Assembly: GCF_014201355.1 (NCBI RefSeq)
Contig: NZ_JACHEG010000002.1
Span: 620,001-684,000 of the forward strand
Source of the DNA: Aliirhizobium wenxiniae
GTDB taxonomy: Bacteria; Pseudomonadota; Alphaproteobacteria; Rhizobiales; Rhizobiaceae
DNA length: 64,000 nt
Direction of reading: 5' to 3'
In this document: positions 42,512 to 52,265 of the stretch, in pieces
How the letters are laid out: every line of letters starts with the position of its first letter
Numbering within the stretch: position 1 is the first letter of the stretch
Position numbers and translations under genes: made by a program
The notes under the pieces: generated by a model
Databases searched by the model: none
Told to the model about the DNA's origin: nothing
The model's input: the letters and a program-made list of their open reading frames with translations, nothing else

Positions 42512-45184
42512 TCAGGTGCTGCGTTTGGCGATAGCGGCCTGGGCTGCAGCGAGGCGCGCCACCGGCACACGGAAAGGCGAGCAGGAGACATAGTCGAGAT
42601 CGGCATTTTCGCAAAAGTGGATCGATGCCGGGTCGCCGCCATGTTCGCCGCAAATGCCCATCTTGAGATCAGGCTTGGTCCTGCGGCCGCGCTCTGCGGC
42701 AATCTGGATCAGTTCGCCGACGCCATCGAAATCCAGCGAGACGAAGGGGTCGTGTTCGATGATGCCCTTTCGCTGATAGGTCGGGATGAAGGTTGCCGCG
42801 TCATCGCGCGACATGCCGAATGTGGTCTGCGTCAGGTCGTTGGTGCCGAAGGAGAAAAATTCGGCGGTTTCGGCAATGACATGGGCGCGGATCGCAGCGC
42901 GCGGCAGCTCGATCATGGTGCCGGCGAGATAACCGATTTCCATGCCGGTCTCGCTCCAGACGTGGCCGGCTACGGCATCGATGACGCCCTTGACGTAATC
43001 GAGTTCGGCCCTGAGGCCGACCAGCGGCACGAGAATTTCCAGCTCCACCGGCTCGCCGGTTGCCTTTGCCGCCTCTGTCGCAGCCTCGAAGATGGCGCGC
43101 GCCTGCATCTCGGCGATCTCGGGATAGGAGATCGCAAGGCGACAGCCGCGATGGCCGAGCATCGGGTTGAATTCGTGGATCGCATCGATGCGGCGGGCAA
43201 GGAAATCGGCGGACATGCCCATGGCACGGGCAACGTCGTCGATCTCGGCTTCCGTCTTGGGCAGGAATTCATGCAGCGGCGGGTCGAGCAAGCGGATGGT
43301 GACCGGCAGGCCGTGCATGATGGTGAAAAGCTCGGTGAAATCCGAACGTTGCAGCGGCAGAAGCTTTGCAAGCGCGGCGCGGCGGGCAGCCTCGTCCTCG
43401 GCAAGGATCATCTCGCGCATCGCGTGGATGCGATCCCCTTCGAAGAACATGTGCTCGGTGCGGCAAAGACCGATACCTTCCGCCCCGAAGGAGCGCGCGG
43501 AGCGGGCGTCCTGCGGCGTATCGGCATTGGTGCGCACCTGCATGCGACGCGCCCTGTCGGCCCAGGCCATCAGTTTGCCGAAGTCACCGGAGAGTTCCGG
43601 CTGTTGCATGGCGACGCGGCCCTTGAGGATTTGGCCGGATGAGCCATCCACGGTAACGATGTCGCCTTTTCTGAGCGTCACGCCGCCGGTTCCGGTCAGC
43701 GTTTCGTTACGCAGATCGACCCGCATCGAGCCAGCGCCGACGACGCAAGGGATGCCCATGCCGCGCGCGACGACCGCCGCGTGGCTGGTCATGCCGCCGC
43801 GTGTCGTCAGGATCGCTTCTGCCGCGTGCATGCCGTGAATGTCTTCCGGACTGGTCTCAATGCGCACGAGCACGACACGTTTTCCTTCGGCTTCCGCCGC
43901 GACCGCCTGTTCGGCGGTGAAAACGATCTCACCGGTCGCAGCCCCCGGCGAGGCGGGAAGGCCCGAGCCGATCTGGTGGCGGGGAACGCGCGGATCAATG
44001 GTCGGATGCAGTAGCTGATCGAGCGACGGCGGGTCGATACGACAGACCGCTTGTTCCTCGGTAATCAGCCCCTCCTCGACCATTTCCACGGCAACCCGCA
44101 TGGCGGCCTTGGTCGTGCGTTTTCCCGTGCGCGTCTGCAGCATCCAGAGTTTTCCGCGCTCGACGGTGAACTCTACATCCTGCAGGTCCTGATAGTGCTG
44201 TTCGAGACGATCGCAGATGCCGCGGAATTCCTGGAACGCCTCCGGCATCAGCTTTTCCATCGACGGCTTTTCGGAGCCGGATGCAAGCCGGCCTTCCTCG
44301 GTGATCGACTGGGGCGTACGGATGCCGGCGACGACATCCTCACCCTGGGCATTGGCGAGAAACTCGCCGTATAGGGCCTTTTCGCCGGTGGACGGGTTGC
44401 GGGTGAAGGCAACACCGGTGGCTGAGGTGGAGCCGAGATTGCCGAAGACCATGGCCTGGACATTCACGGCAGTACCCCAGGTTTCGGGGATGCGATGGAG
44501 CGTGCGGTAGGTGACGGCACGGGCATTGTGCCAGCTGGAAAACACCGCGGCGATCGCCTTCCAGAGCTGGACATGCGGGTCCTGCGGAAAACTCTCGTCC
44601 AGTTCGTCCTCGATCAGGCGCTTGTAGAGCGTGACGACATGCTGCCATTCAACGGCGGACAGATCCGTATCGTGCTGGCGGCCGAGGCGGCCCTTTTCGT
44701 CTTCCAGCACCTCTTCGAAGATTTCGTTATCGAGGCCCATGACGACATCGGCATACATCTGGATGAAGCGGCGATAGCTGTCCCAGGCAAAACGGGCGTC
44801 GCCGGCATCATGGCCGAGCGCCTGCACCGTTTCATCATTGAGGCCAAGATTGAGGACGGTATCCAGCATGCCGGGCATGGAGGCGCGCGATCCGGAACGG
44901 ACGGAGAGAAGCAGCGGCCTCTCGCTGCCGCCGAAAATACGGCCGGTTTCCTGCTCGACGGCTTTCAAACCTTCCAGCACATCGGCCTTCAGGTCGTCGC
45001 AAATCTTTTTGCCGTTTCGGAAAAATTCGTGGCAACAGTCACAGGTAATGGTCAGTCCCGGAGGTACGGGAAGGCCAAGGCTCGCCATCTCCGCGAGATG
45101 CGCCCCCTTGCCACCCAGCAGCGCGACATCCACGGCACCGCCGTCTGCCTTGCCGCCACCGAACCAATAAACCCGTTTCGCCAT
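42512..45184 (-). CDS. ppdK: Pyruvate, phosphate dikinase PpdK
   Basis: This cytoplasmic enzyme interconverts pyruvate, ATP and phosphate with PEP, AMP and pyrophosphate. The 890-residue protein has an N-terminal nucleotide-binding domain (GGGKADGGAVDVALLGGKGAHL). A central phosphohistidine swivel domain with GGMTSHAAVVARGMGIPCVVG follows, then a C-terminal PEP-binding barrel ending CGEHGGDPASIHF with the catalytic Cys. The start at 45184 is supported by GGGGAGG upstream; a longer frame is less likely. The length fits rhizobial PpdK. It is probably monocistronic or ends with the VOC gene. Confidence 0.97.
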   Translation of the reverse strand: MAKRVYWFGGGKADGGAVDVALLGGKGAHLAEMASLGLPVPPGLTITCDCCHEFFRNGKKICDDLKADVLEGLKAVEQETGRIFGGSERPLLLSVRSGSRASMPGMLDTVLNLGLNDETVQALGHDAGDARFAWDSYRRFIQMYADVVMGLDNEIFEEVLEDEKGRLGRQHDTDLSAVEWQHVVTLYKRLIEDELDESFPQDPHVQLWKAIAAVFSSWHNARAVTYRTLHRIPETWGTAVNVQAMVFGNLGSTSATGVAFTRNPSTGEKALYGEFLANAQGEDVVAGIRTPQSITEEGRLASGSEKPSMEKLMPEAFQEFRGICDRLEQHYQDLQDVEFTVERGKLWMLQTRTGKRTTKAAMRVAVEMVEEGLITEEQAVCRIDPPSLDQLLHPTIDPRVPRHQIGSGLPASPGAATGEIVFTAEQAVAAEAEGKRVVLVRIETSPEDIHGMHAAEAILTTRGGMTSHAAVVARGMGIPCVVGAGSMRVDLRNETLTGTGGVTLRKGDIVTVDGSSGQILKGRVAMQQPELSGDFGKLMAWADRARRMQVRTNADTPQDARSARSFGAEGIGLCRTEHMFFEGDRIHAMREMILAEDEAARRAALAKLLPLQRSDFTELFTIMHGLPVTIRLLDPPLHEFLPKTEAEIDDVARAMGMSADFLARRIDAIHEFNPMLGHRGCRLAISYPEIAEMQARAIFEAATEAAKATGEPVELEILVPLVGLRAELDYVKGVIDAVAGHVWSETGMEIGYLAGTMIELPRAAIRAHVIAETAEFFSFGTNDLTQTTFGMSRDDAATFIPTYQRKGIIEHDPFVSLDFDGVGELIQIAAERGRRTKPDLKMGICGEHGGDPASIHFCENADLDYVSCSPFRVPVARLAAAQAAIAKRST

Positions 45185-45323
45185 ACCTGCCTCCCCGCTC
45201 TTTTTCTCCGAAATTCGGAGCTTTTGCAACAGCTTGGGAAATCAAGGCGGCAGGATTATGTGCGCTGCAGCATTATGCAACAGGCAATTTGGCGCAATTC
45301 TGAGGCGAACCCGAACGAGAGAG

Positions 45324-45368
45324 GGATAAAAGCTTTGCGGGGCCGGATCACACTCGGCCCCGCAAAGC
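45324..45368 (-). terminator. Strong Rho-independent terminator
   Basis: Perfect 14-base arms, GCTTTGCGGGGCCG and its complement, flank a 9-base loop and are followed on the minus strand by TTTTATCCC. It is about 195 bases beyond the smc stop, too far to be a simple smc terminator, which suggests a separate short transcript. Confidence 0.85.
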
Positions 45369-45510
45369 CTTCCGCGCAGGACAGGAAACCCACGCGGGGG
45401 GTACATATTCGCCGAATGGCCTTTGCGCCCAAAGACGCCCCCCAGCCCCCGCCGAATCCGTAATTCTGCATAGCCATATACCACATCCGGCGCATCCCCT
45501 ATATGGGTGA
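45328..45510 (-). ncRNA. Candidate small RNA upstream of ppdK
   Basis: Between smc and the strong terminator lies about 170 bases of structured, G/C-tract-rich sequence. It includes a hairpin around GCGTCTTTGGGCGC and a CCCCCCGCG/GGGGGG pair of tracts. A CATATA -10-like element occurs near 45500 on the minus strand. No ribosome site or convincing frame is present. These are the features of an intergenic trans-acting RNA, but I cannot link it to a named family. Confidence 0.4.
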
Positions 45511-45563
45511 AACAACGTAGATGTGACTAGAAACAATTATGACAGGAAAAACTGTCGATAATT

Positions 45564-48500
45564 TCAGCTTGCCTCGCGCAGCAGTTCGGCAGCCTGCAGG
45601 TCGACGGAAACCAACTGCGAGACACCCTGCTCCGCCATGGTTACGCCGAACAGCCGATTCATGCGCGCCATGGTGATCGGATTATGGGTGATGATGACGA
45701 AGCGCGTCTCGGTCGAGGCGGCCATCTCGTCCATCAGGTTGCAGTAACGCTCGACATTGTGGTCGTCGAGCGGCGCATCCACCTCGTCCAGCACGCAGAT
45801 AGGTGCTGGATTGGTCAGGAAGACGGCGAAGATCAGCGCCATCGCGGTCAATGCCTGTTCGCCGCCCGAGAGAAGCGTCATGGTCTGCGGCTTCTTGCCT
45901 GGCGGACGGGCGAGGATTTCAAGCCCGGCTTCCAGCGGATCCTCGGATTCGATCAGCTGCAATTCTGCCGTACCGCCGCCGAAGAGATGGGTGAACAGGC
46001 GCTGGAACTGGGCGTTGACCACATCGAAGGCGGCGATCAGGCGCTCGCGCCCTTCCTTGTTGAGGCTCTGGATCGCACCACGCAGCTTGCGGATCGCGTC
46101 GACCACGTCGTCACGCTCGCGGGTCAGGGTCTGGAGCTTGTCGGAAAGCTCCTTCTGTTCCTCGTCGGCACGCAGGTTGACGGCGCCGAGCCGCTCGCGC
46201 TCCATCTTCAGGCGATCGACCTCGCGCTCGATGGCGCGGATATCCGGTAGCGGCTGCCCAGGCTGTAGGCCGGCGAGACGCAGGACCTCCGGTGGCGAGA
46301 CATTCAATGCCTCGCGAATGCGCTGCTCGCTTTCATGGCGGCGCTCGGCGGCGGACACCAGACGTTCCTCGGCACGGCCACGCTTTTCGCGCACATCCGC
46401 CAGTTCGGAAAGAGCGATGGCGGCACGCTGGTCGGCCTCGCGCTGGCGGGTTTCGGCAATAGCCAATTCGTCGGCGGCACGCTTTCGCGCCTCTTCCGCC
46501 TTCTGCAATTCGGAAAGCAGGCTGCGACGGCGGTCGTCGACCTCCTCGGGAGCGGCCTCAAGTTCGACGATCTCGTCGCGGGCCTCTTCCTCGCGCTCGC
46601 GCAGGCTTTCGATATGGGCGGCGGCGCTGTCGGCGCGAGCCTTCCAGGACGAGCGTTCCTGGGCGATAGCTGCGATACGGCGCTTGCGGGCTTCGAGCTC
46701 CCGGCTCAGGCCTTCATACCGGGCACGTGCTTCCGCCAGCCGCCCGCGATCGGTGGCGACGGTTGCCTGCTGGTCACGCAGGCGGTTGTCGAGATCAGAC
46801 AGGTCCGGCGCGTTTTCGAGTTCGATACGGGCGTTTTCGCCCTGAATATCGACATCCTCGATCTGCGTGTCGACCTGATTGAGCGCTTCGGTCACCACAT
46901 CGCGGCGACGCATGAGATCACCCGAGGCGCGTTCGGCTGCGGCCAGCGCCTCACGCGCATCGGCAACCTGGCGCGTGGCAAGCCGCACCCGGTCACGCGC
47001 ATCCGCAAGCATGCGCTCGCTCGTCGCAATTTCGGCGACGGCATCGGCGAGCAGGCTTTCGCATTCGGCCAGAACATCGCGGGCTTCATCGATCTCGGCT
47101 TCGAGTTCGGACAGGCGGTTCTTCTGCGACAGGCGCAGGGCGGCGGCACCGGGCGCTTCCGATCCGGTCACATGGCCATCCCAGCGATAGACGGCGCCTT
47201 CTTTGGTCACGAGCCGCTGGCCGGGCTTCAGCGATGCCATCAGGCTCTGCGCGTTGCCGGCCGAGGCGATGCCGATCTGCGCCAATGCGCGGTTAAGTTC
47301 CGGCGGGGCCGTTACACGAGCTGACAGTGGTTCGACGCCATCCGGCAGGCGCGGATCGCCGGAGGTATCGCCACTCACCGACCAGTAGCTCGGAGCTGCG
47401 TCATCGACCGGGCTTTCGAGATCATCCCCGAGCGCCGCACCAAGCGCCGCCTCATAACCGCGCTCGACATGCATCATTTCGGCGACCGGCACATAATCGC
47501 CGGAAGCGGCACCGGCAGCGAGCATCTTCCTGATCGTACGGGCTTCGGTCTCCAGACCGTTGACCCTGGTCTTTGCATCCTCGACCGGACGGCGGGCGGA
47601 GACTTCGGCAGCGCGGGTGGAGTTGAGTGCGGCTTCCGCCTCTTCGGCAGCGGCGGTCGCATCCTCCAGAGCGATCTCGGCGGCTTCGACCAGCTCGGCC
47701 TTTTCAGCCGGGTCATCCAGCGCGTCCAGACGTTCGGAAACGGCATCGAGTTCGGCCGCCGCATCCTGCCGCTGGCGATCGAGGCGCTGGCGGCGTTCGG
47801 CAAGATCGCGGATCAGGCGTTCGAGCTGGTTGCGACCGGCCGCGGCTTCGGCGCGCTCGCCGGTGATCGTCGCCAGCAGCTGTTCGCTTTCGGCAAGGGC
47901 TGCACCCGCTGCCTCGAATGCTTCGCTGAGCTCGGCGCTTTCGGCACCGCTATCGGCCAGCATGTCGTTCAGCTCGGCCTCTTCCTCGTCCAGTTTTTCA
48001 AGGAAAGACGTATTGTCGGCGGCGAGCTGTTCCTCGCGGCGAATATCTTCGGCCAGTTGCGCCAGACGACGGGTCAGTTCGTCGCGACGCTTGAGCAGCC
48101 GTCCTGCTTCTTCTTCCAGCTGGCTGCGGGCGATCTGCAGGCGCTGCAGGGCGGCACCGGCTTTCGCCTCTTCCTCGCGCAGTTCCGGCAGCTTGAGGCT
48201 GGCGACGGCCTGATCCTTGGCCGCTTCCATCTGACCTTGCGCCTTTTCGGCGACCGTGACGGTGATCTGGTTCAGCGCGGTCTGGGCTTCCAGTTCCGCC
48301 TGCTCGGCCTCGACCCAGCGGATATGCAGCAGCATCGCCTCGCGGGCGCGGATATCGGCGGACAGCGACTTGAACCGGTTTGCCTGACGGGCCTGGCGTT
48401 TCAGGCTTTCGATCTGGCTTTCCAGCTGGACGACGACATCTTCCAGCCGTTCCAGATTGGTTTCGGCGGCGCGCAGGCGCAGTTCCGCCTCGTGGCGACG

Positions 48501-49025
48501 CGAATGCAGGCCGGAAATACCGGCTGCTTCTTCCAGCAATTGCCGGCGGGCCTGCGGCTTGGCGTTGATCAGCTCGCCGATACGGCCCTGCCCGACCATG
48601 GAGGGCGAGCGCGCGCCGGTGGAGGCGTCTGCAAACAGCAGCTGCACATCCTTGGCACGGCTTTCCTTGCCGTTGATGCGGTAGACGGAGCCGTTCTCCC
48701 GCTCGATACGGCGGGTGACCTGGATCTCGTCGGCATCGTTGAAAGCAGCCGGTGCGGTGCGATCGAAATTGTCGAGGTAAAGCCCGACCTCGGCGGTATT
48801 GCGGGCGGGGCGATTGCCTGAACCGGAGAAGATGACGTCGTCCATGCCGGACGCGCGCATGTTCTTGTAGGAGTTTTCGCCCATCACCCAGCGCAGCGCT
48901 TCGACAAGGTTGGACTTGCCGCAGCCGTTCGGCCCGACCACTCCGGTCAGGCCGCGCTCGATGAAAAATTCGGTCGGCTCGACAAAGGACTTGAAACCGA
49001 CGAGGCGCAGCTTGTTGAACTTCAT
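45564..49025 (-). CDS. smc: Chromosome segregation protein SMC
   Basis: This is the bacterial condensin ATPase, which organises and segregates chromosomes with ScpA and ScpB. The 1153-residue protein has Walker A GPNGCGKS at residues 31-38, two long coiled coils around a hinge, and a C-terminal signature LLSGGEQALT with Walker B CVLDEVDAPLDDH. The start MKFNKLRLVGFKSF is canonical. It lies 36 bases downstream of the dsbA-like gene on the same strand, forming an operon conserved in rhizobia by my recollection. Confidence 0.97.
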   Translation of the reverse strand: MKFNKLRLVGFKSFVEPTEFFIERGLTGVVGPNGCGKSNLVEALRWVMGENSYKNMRASGMDDVIFSGSGNRPARNTAEVGLYLDNFDRTAPAAFNDADEIQVTRRIERENGSVYRINGKESRAKDVQLLFADASTGARSPSMVGQGRIGELINAKPQARRQLLEEAAGISGLHSRRHEAELRLRAAETNLERLEDVVVQLESQIESLKRQARQANRFKSLSADIRAREAMLLHIRWVEAEQAELEAQTALNQITVTVAEKAQGQMEAAKDQAVASLKLPELREEEAKAGAALQRLQIARSQLEEEAGRLLKRRDELTRRLAQLAEDIRREEQLAADNTSFLEKLDEEEAELNDMLADSGAESAELSEAFEAAGAALAESEQLLATITGERAEAAAGRNQLERLIRDLAERRQRLDRQRQDAAAELDAVSERLDALDDPAEKAELVEAAEIALEDATAAAEEAEAALNSTRAAEVSARRPVEDAKTRVNGLETEARTIRKMLAAGAASGDYVPVAEMMHVERGYEAALGAALGDDLESPVDDAAPSYWSVSGDTSGDPRLPDGVEPLSARVTAPPELNRALAQIGIASAGNAQSLMASLKPGQRLVTKEGAVYRWDGHVTGSEAPGAAALRLSQKNRLSELEAEIDEARDVLAECESLLADAVAEIATSERMLADARDRVRLATRQVADAREALAAAERASGDLMRRRDVVTEALNQVDTQIEDVDIQGENARIELENAPDLSDLDNRLRDQQATVATDRGRLAEARARYEGLSRELEARKRRIAAIAQERSSWKARADSAAAHIESLREREEEARDEIVELEAAPEEVDDRRRSLLSELQKAEEARKRAADELAIAETRQREADQRAAIALSELADVREKRGRAEERLVSAAERRHESEQRIREALNVSPPEVLRLAGLQPGQPLPDIRAIEREVDRLKMERERLGAVNLRADEEQKELSDKLQTLTRERDDVVDAIRKLRGAIQSLNKEGRERLIAAFDVVNAQFQRLFTHLFGGGTAELQLIESEDPLEAGLEILARPPGKKPQTMTLLSGGEQALTAMALIFAVFLTNPAPICVLDEVDAPLDDHNVERYCNLMDEMAASTETRFVIITHNPITMARMNRLFGVTMAEQGVSQLVSVDLQAAELLREAS

Positions 49026-49061
49026 GCTGCGCCCCTCACTCTCCCGATGGAGAGAGCGTTA

Positions 49062-49763
49062 TCAGATGCTGTCGAAAAGCGCCGACATGGATTCAACCGA
49101 CATGTCCCCAGAATACTTCTTCCCGTTGATCAGGAAGGTCGGCGTGGAGTTGACGGTGAATTCATCCGCGCCACGCTTTACCGAAGCATTGATTTCATCG
49201 AGAAGCTTCTGGTTCGTCAAGCAGGCTTCGAAAGTCTGCTGTGTGTAACCGGCAATCTTGACCGTCTGCATCAGCGCATTGCGGACATCCTTGTCAGCCG
49301 GGGCCGCCCAGGCGCGCTGCTGCTTGAACAGCATGGAGACCATCGCGAAATACTGTTCCGGCGTTGCCAGTTCTTCCGGCTTCTGCGGGTTGCTGCGTGC
49401 CAGCATGAAGGCGGCAGTTGCGACCGGATCGAACGGGAATTCGCGGATGATGAACTGCACCTTGCCGCTATCGATATACTTGGTCTTGATCGGGTCGAAG
49501 GTGACGTTGTGGAAGTTTGCGCAATGCGGGCAGGTCATCGACATGTATTCGATGACCTTGATCGGGGCATCTGCACTGCCGAGCGCCATTTCCGGCAGGG
49601 TGCCGGGCTTCAGCGCTGCAGCCATGTCGACATCGCCCTGCGATTCCGGCTTTTCCTGAGCGAGAGCATCGGTAACGCTGAGCGGAAGGGCAAGAGCGAG
49701 CGCTGTGACGGCCACACCGCCGAGAAGCGCGCGTCTGGTCATGGTCATATCGTTCAAAAGCAT
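49062..49763 (-). CDS. DsbA-like thiol:disulfide interchange protein
   Basis: This periplasmic thioredoxin-fold protein, about 233 residues, has active site Cys78-Pro-His-Cys81 (MSMTCPHCANFH) and ends with the typical cis-Pro region NSTPTFLINGKKY. The signal begins TRRALLGG and resembles a Tat signal; cleavage is probably near DALAQ. The exact start could be 49763 or one of the Met codons shortly after. It likely oxidises cysteines in exported proteins. It is followed by smc. Confidence 0.88.
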   Translation of the reverse strand: MLLNDMTMTRRALLGGVAVTALALALPLSVTDALAQEKPESQGDVDMAAALKPGTLPEMALGSADAPIKVIEYMSMTCPHCANFHNVTFDPIKTKYIDSGKVQFIIREFPFDPVATAAFMLARSNPQKPEELATPEQYFAMVSMLFKQQRAWAAPADKDVRNALMQTVKIAGYTQQTFEACLTNQKLLDEINASVKRGADEFTVNSTPTFLINGKKYSGDMSVESMSALFDSI

Positions 49764-49906
49764 AGGACACCCGTTTGAGAGCAAATAAGGAAAGATTGGA
49801 ACCTCCGTATCCCGGCGCTCAATCCTCGGCAAGTTGCCGATAGGTAACTTACTTCAAAGAATTGTGACGAAAGCTGGGAAAACCGGGGCTCAAGCCCAGC
49901 TTCACC

Positions 49907-50425
49907 TCAACGTGTGCGCTTTTGCTGCATCACTGCGGTGCCCAGACGCTCGACCGCCTTGCGCAGCGCCTCGCTTTCGATGCCTTCCATCATGTTATGC
50001 AGCTTGCGGGCCGGCTCACCCTTCAAGGGGCGCGGCGTGCGCGGATGCTTGAGTTGCGGCGAGACCGGTTTCTGGACGATGCGGATCTGGCGCACGGCCG
50101 GAAAACCGAAGAAGCTGTTGATGCGGCCGATCAGTTCGCCCTGGGCATGGGTCAGGAACAGCGCGCGTGCGCCCTCGCAGGCAATCGTCAGCACGCCGGG
50201 CGTGTAACCGTCGTCCCGGTAACCGTCATTGCGCGCCCAGGTGATCTTTTCAGGCCGGGTGCAATCGGCGAACTCCTCGCCGGCGATTTCGTCCCAGGAA
50301 CCGAGAAGCGCCGTCGAGATGCCGGCGCGCTTGGCCAGCACCGGATCGATGATGCCGTTGGCGATCTCGGCGATCTGATTTGCACCCTTGCGGTTGAAAG
50401 GCGTCTTCTTGGATGGGTAATTCAT
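49907..50425 (-). CDS. DUF721 (DciA-like) family protein
   Basis: This protein of about 172 residues has the DUF721 core (WDEIAGEEFADCTRPEKI, then TLTI-like GVLTIACEGARALFL), seen in DciA, a loader/operator of the DnaB helicase in many bacteria. A replication role is plausible but not shown for this subfamily. The start at 50425 (MNYPSKK) is chosen; a longer frame reaches 50497. It lies upstream of the dsbA-like gene and divergent from mutY. Confidence 0.83.
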   Translation of the reverse strand: MNYPSKKTPFNRKGANQIAEIANGIIDPVLAKRAGISTALLGSWDEIAGEEFADCTRPEKITWARNDGYRDDGYTPGVLTIACEGARALFLTHAQGELIGRINSFFGFPAVRQIRIVQKPVSPQLKHPRTPRPLKGEPARKLHNMMEGIESEALRKAVERLGTAVMQQKRTR

Positions 50426-50518
50426 CGCTGGATAACCGGTCTCACAGACTTGAGCCGTCCTTGATGCCGGCGCATTCATCTTCCAAGTATAGGGCACGCA
50501 CCCCTAAAACGGCAAACG

Positions 50519-51610
50519 ATGCTCGATACGTTATCCCCGATACCCACGCTCACCCACGCAGCAAAACTGCTTTCCTGGTATGACCGCCATCACCGGGAAC
50601 TGCCGTGGCGCGTCAGTCCGTCCGCGGCGAAGGCCGGGAAACGGGCCGATCCCTATCATGTCTGGCTTTCCGAAGTGATGCTGCAGCAGACGACCGTTCA
50701 GGCGGTCAAACCGTATTTCGCCAAGTTTCTGGAGCGCTGGCCGAAGGTGACGGATCTGGCGGCCGCACCTTCCGAAGACGTGATGGCCGCATGGGCAGGG
50801 CTTGGATATTACGCCCGCGCCCGCAACCTGAAAAAATGCTCCGAGGCGGTAGCCAACGACTATCGCGGCATATTCCCTGATACCGAAGAGGGACTGCGCG
50901 CGCTTCCCGGCATCGGGGACTACACGTCCGCGGCCGTTGCAGCGATTGCCTTCAACCGGCCGTCGGCCGTCATGGATGGCAATGTCGAGCGGGTCATCTC
51001 GCGGCTCTATGCTATCGATGCGCCACTACCCGGCTCCAAGCCCGAGATGAAGGCAAGGGTGCGCGAATTGACACCGACCGACCGACCCGGTGATTTCGCT
51101 CAGGCGATGATGGACCTGGGGGCCACGATCTGCACGCCGAAGCGCCCTGCCTGCGCGCTCTGTCCCTTCCGCGATGACTGTCTGGCGCTGGCGGAACACG
51201 AGCCGGAGCGTTTTCCGGTCAAGGCGGCGAAAAAGGAAAAGCCGATCCGCGTCGGCGCAGCCTTTGTCGCCGTGACCGAGAATGGCGAGATCTTGCTGAG
51301 ACGGCGCGTCGAAACCGGCCTGCTCGGCGGAATGACCGAAGTGCCGACCACCGCATGGACGGCGCGGATCGATGGCGGAACCGATGTCGACCATGCGCCC
51401 TTCTACTCGGATTGGCATTCGTGCGGCGCCATTACCCACGTCTTTACCCATTTCGAACTCAGGCTTTCGGTTTTCCGCACGCGGGTTCCTGCCGGTAAAG
51501 AGCCGACAGGCTGGTGGGTGCCTGTAGAAAAGCTCGATGACGAGGCTTTGCCGACTGTCATGAAAAAGGTAATCACTCAGGCTATTCCGACAGCCTTTGC
51601 AAAACACTGA
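50519..51610 (+). CDS. mutY: A/G-specific adenine DNA glycosylase MutY
   Basis: This repair enzyme removes adenine mispaired with 8-oxoguanine. The 363-residue protein has the HhH motif with LPGIGDYTSAAVAAIAF, catalytic Glu52 (WLSEVMLQQT) and Asp153 (MDGNVERV). The [4Fe-4S] cluster cysteines are spaced C-x6-C-x2-C-x5-C (CTPKRPACALCPFRDDC). The C-terminal half is the MutT-like domain that recognises 8-oxoguanine. The ATG at 50519 matches family length. It is followed 14 bases later by the HAD gene. Confidence 0.96.
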   Translation: MLDTLSPIPTLTHAAKLLSWYDRHHRELPWRVSPSAAKAGKRADPYHVWLSEVMLQQTTVQAVKPYFAKFLERWPKVTDLAAAPSEDVMAAWAGLGYYARARNLKKCSEAVANDYRGIFPDTEEGLRALPGIGDYTSAAVAAIAFNRPSAVMDGNVERVISRLYAIDAPLPGSKPEMKARVRELTPTDRPGDFAQAMMDLGATICTPKRPACALCPFRDDCLALAEHEPERFPVKAAKKEKPIRVGAAFVAVTENGEILLRRRVETGLLGGMTEVPTTAWTARIDGGTDVDHAPFYSDWHSCGAITHVFTHFELRLSVFRTRVPAGKEPTGWWVPVEKLDDEALPTVMKKVITQAIPTAFAKH

Positions 51611-51624
51611 CCGCAGGAAACATT

Positions 51625-52239
51625 ATGGCAGACAAGATCGACCACATCGTCTTCGATATCGGCAAGGTTCTCATTCACTACGATCCGAACCTGCCGTTTT
51701 CGCGCATCATTCCGGATGCCGAAGAGCGGAAATGGTTTTTCCAGAATGTCTGCACCCATGACTGGAACCTGGAGCAGGACCGCGGCCGCAAGTGGGAAGA
51801 CGCAGAAGCTCTGCTGATTGCCCAATATCCCGAGCGGGAAGAGCATATCCGCGCATTTCGCAAATACTGGCCCGAAATGGTGTCGCATTCCTATGACGAC
51901 AGCGTCGCCATCATGCTCGGGCTGATCGACAAGGGCCATGACGTGACGATGCTGACGAATTTTGCGGCCGACACTTTTGTCGAGGCACGCAAGATGTATC
52001 CGTTCCTCAATTCGACGCGCGGTATCACCGTGTCGGGCGAGATCGGACTGATCAAGCCGGACGTGGCGATCTACGAACGGCATGCGAAGGATTTCGGACT
52101 TACGCCGGAAAACTCGATCTTCATCGACGATACGATGGTCAATGTCGAGGGCGCGCGCGCCGCAGGCTGGAAGGCCGTGCAGTTTACCGGCGCCGAGAAG
52201 CTGAAGCAGGATCTCATCGCTCACGGCATCGATGTCTAG
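51625..52239 (+). CDS. HAD superfamily hydrolase (YihX-like)
   Basis: This 204-residue HAD phosphatase has motif I FDIGKVLIHYDP, motif III IKPD and motif IV FIDDTMVNVEGARAAG. The G in place of the second Asp of motif I is normal for the YihX/epoxide-hydrolase-N-domain subgroup. A sugar phosphate substrate is likely. It shares a transcript with mutY, 14 bases downstream. Confidence 0.88.
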   Translation: MADKIDHIVFDIGKVLIHYDPNLPFSRIIPDAEERKWFFQNVCTHDWNLEQDRGRKWEDAEALLIAQYPEREEHIRAFRKYWPEMVSHSYDDSVAIMLGLIDKGHDVTMLTNFAADTFVEARKMYPFLNSTRGITVSGEIGLIKPDVAIYERHAKDFGLTPENSIFIDDTMVNVEGARAAGWKAVQFTGAEKLKQDLIAHGIDV

Positions 52240-52265
52240 GTAACACCGGCTTGGCGCAGCTATCG

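Larger units (their letters stand above)
45185..45563. other. Intergenic region between smc and ppdK
   Basis: The left part should carry the ppdK promoter. The right part holds a strong minus-strand terminator (45332-45368) and a GC-rich stretch that may encode a small RNA. A small hairpin (GACAG/CTGTC, 45541-45556) lies just after the smc stop. No protein-coding gene is convincing. Confidence 0.6.

Noticed and set aside
45256..45495. Small minus-strand frame between smc and ppdK
   Set aside because: It passes through a strong terminator hairpin and lacks a ribosome site; a small RNA is a better explanation.
47469..48821. Long plus-strand frame opposite smc
   Set aside because: Low-complexity translation of the antisense of the coiled coils; SMC on the other strand is certain.
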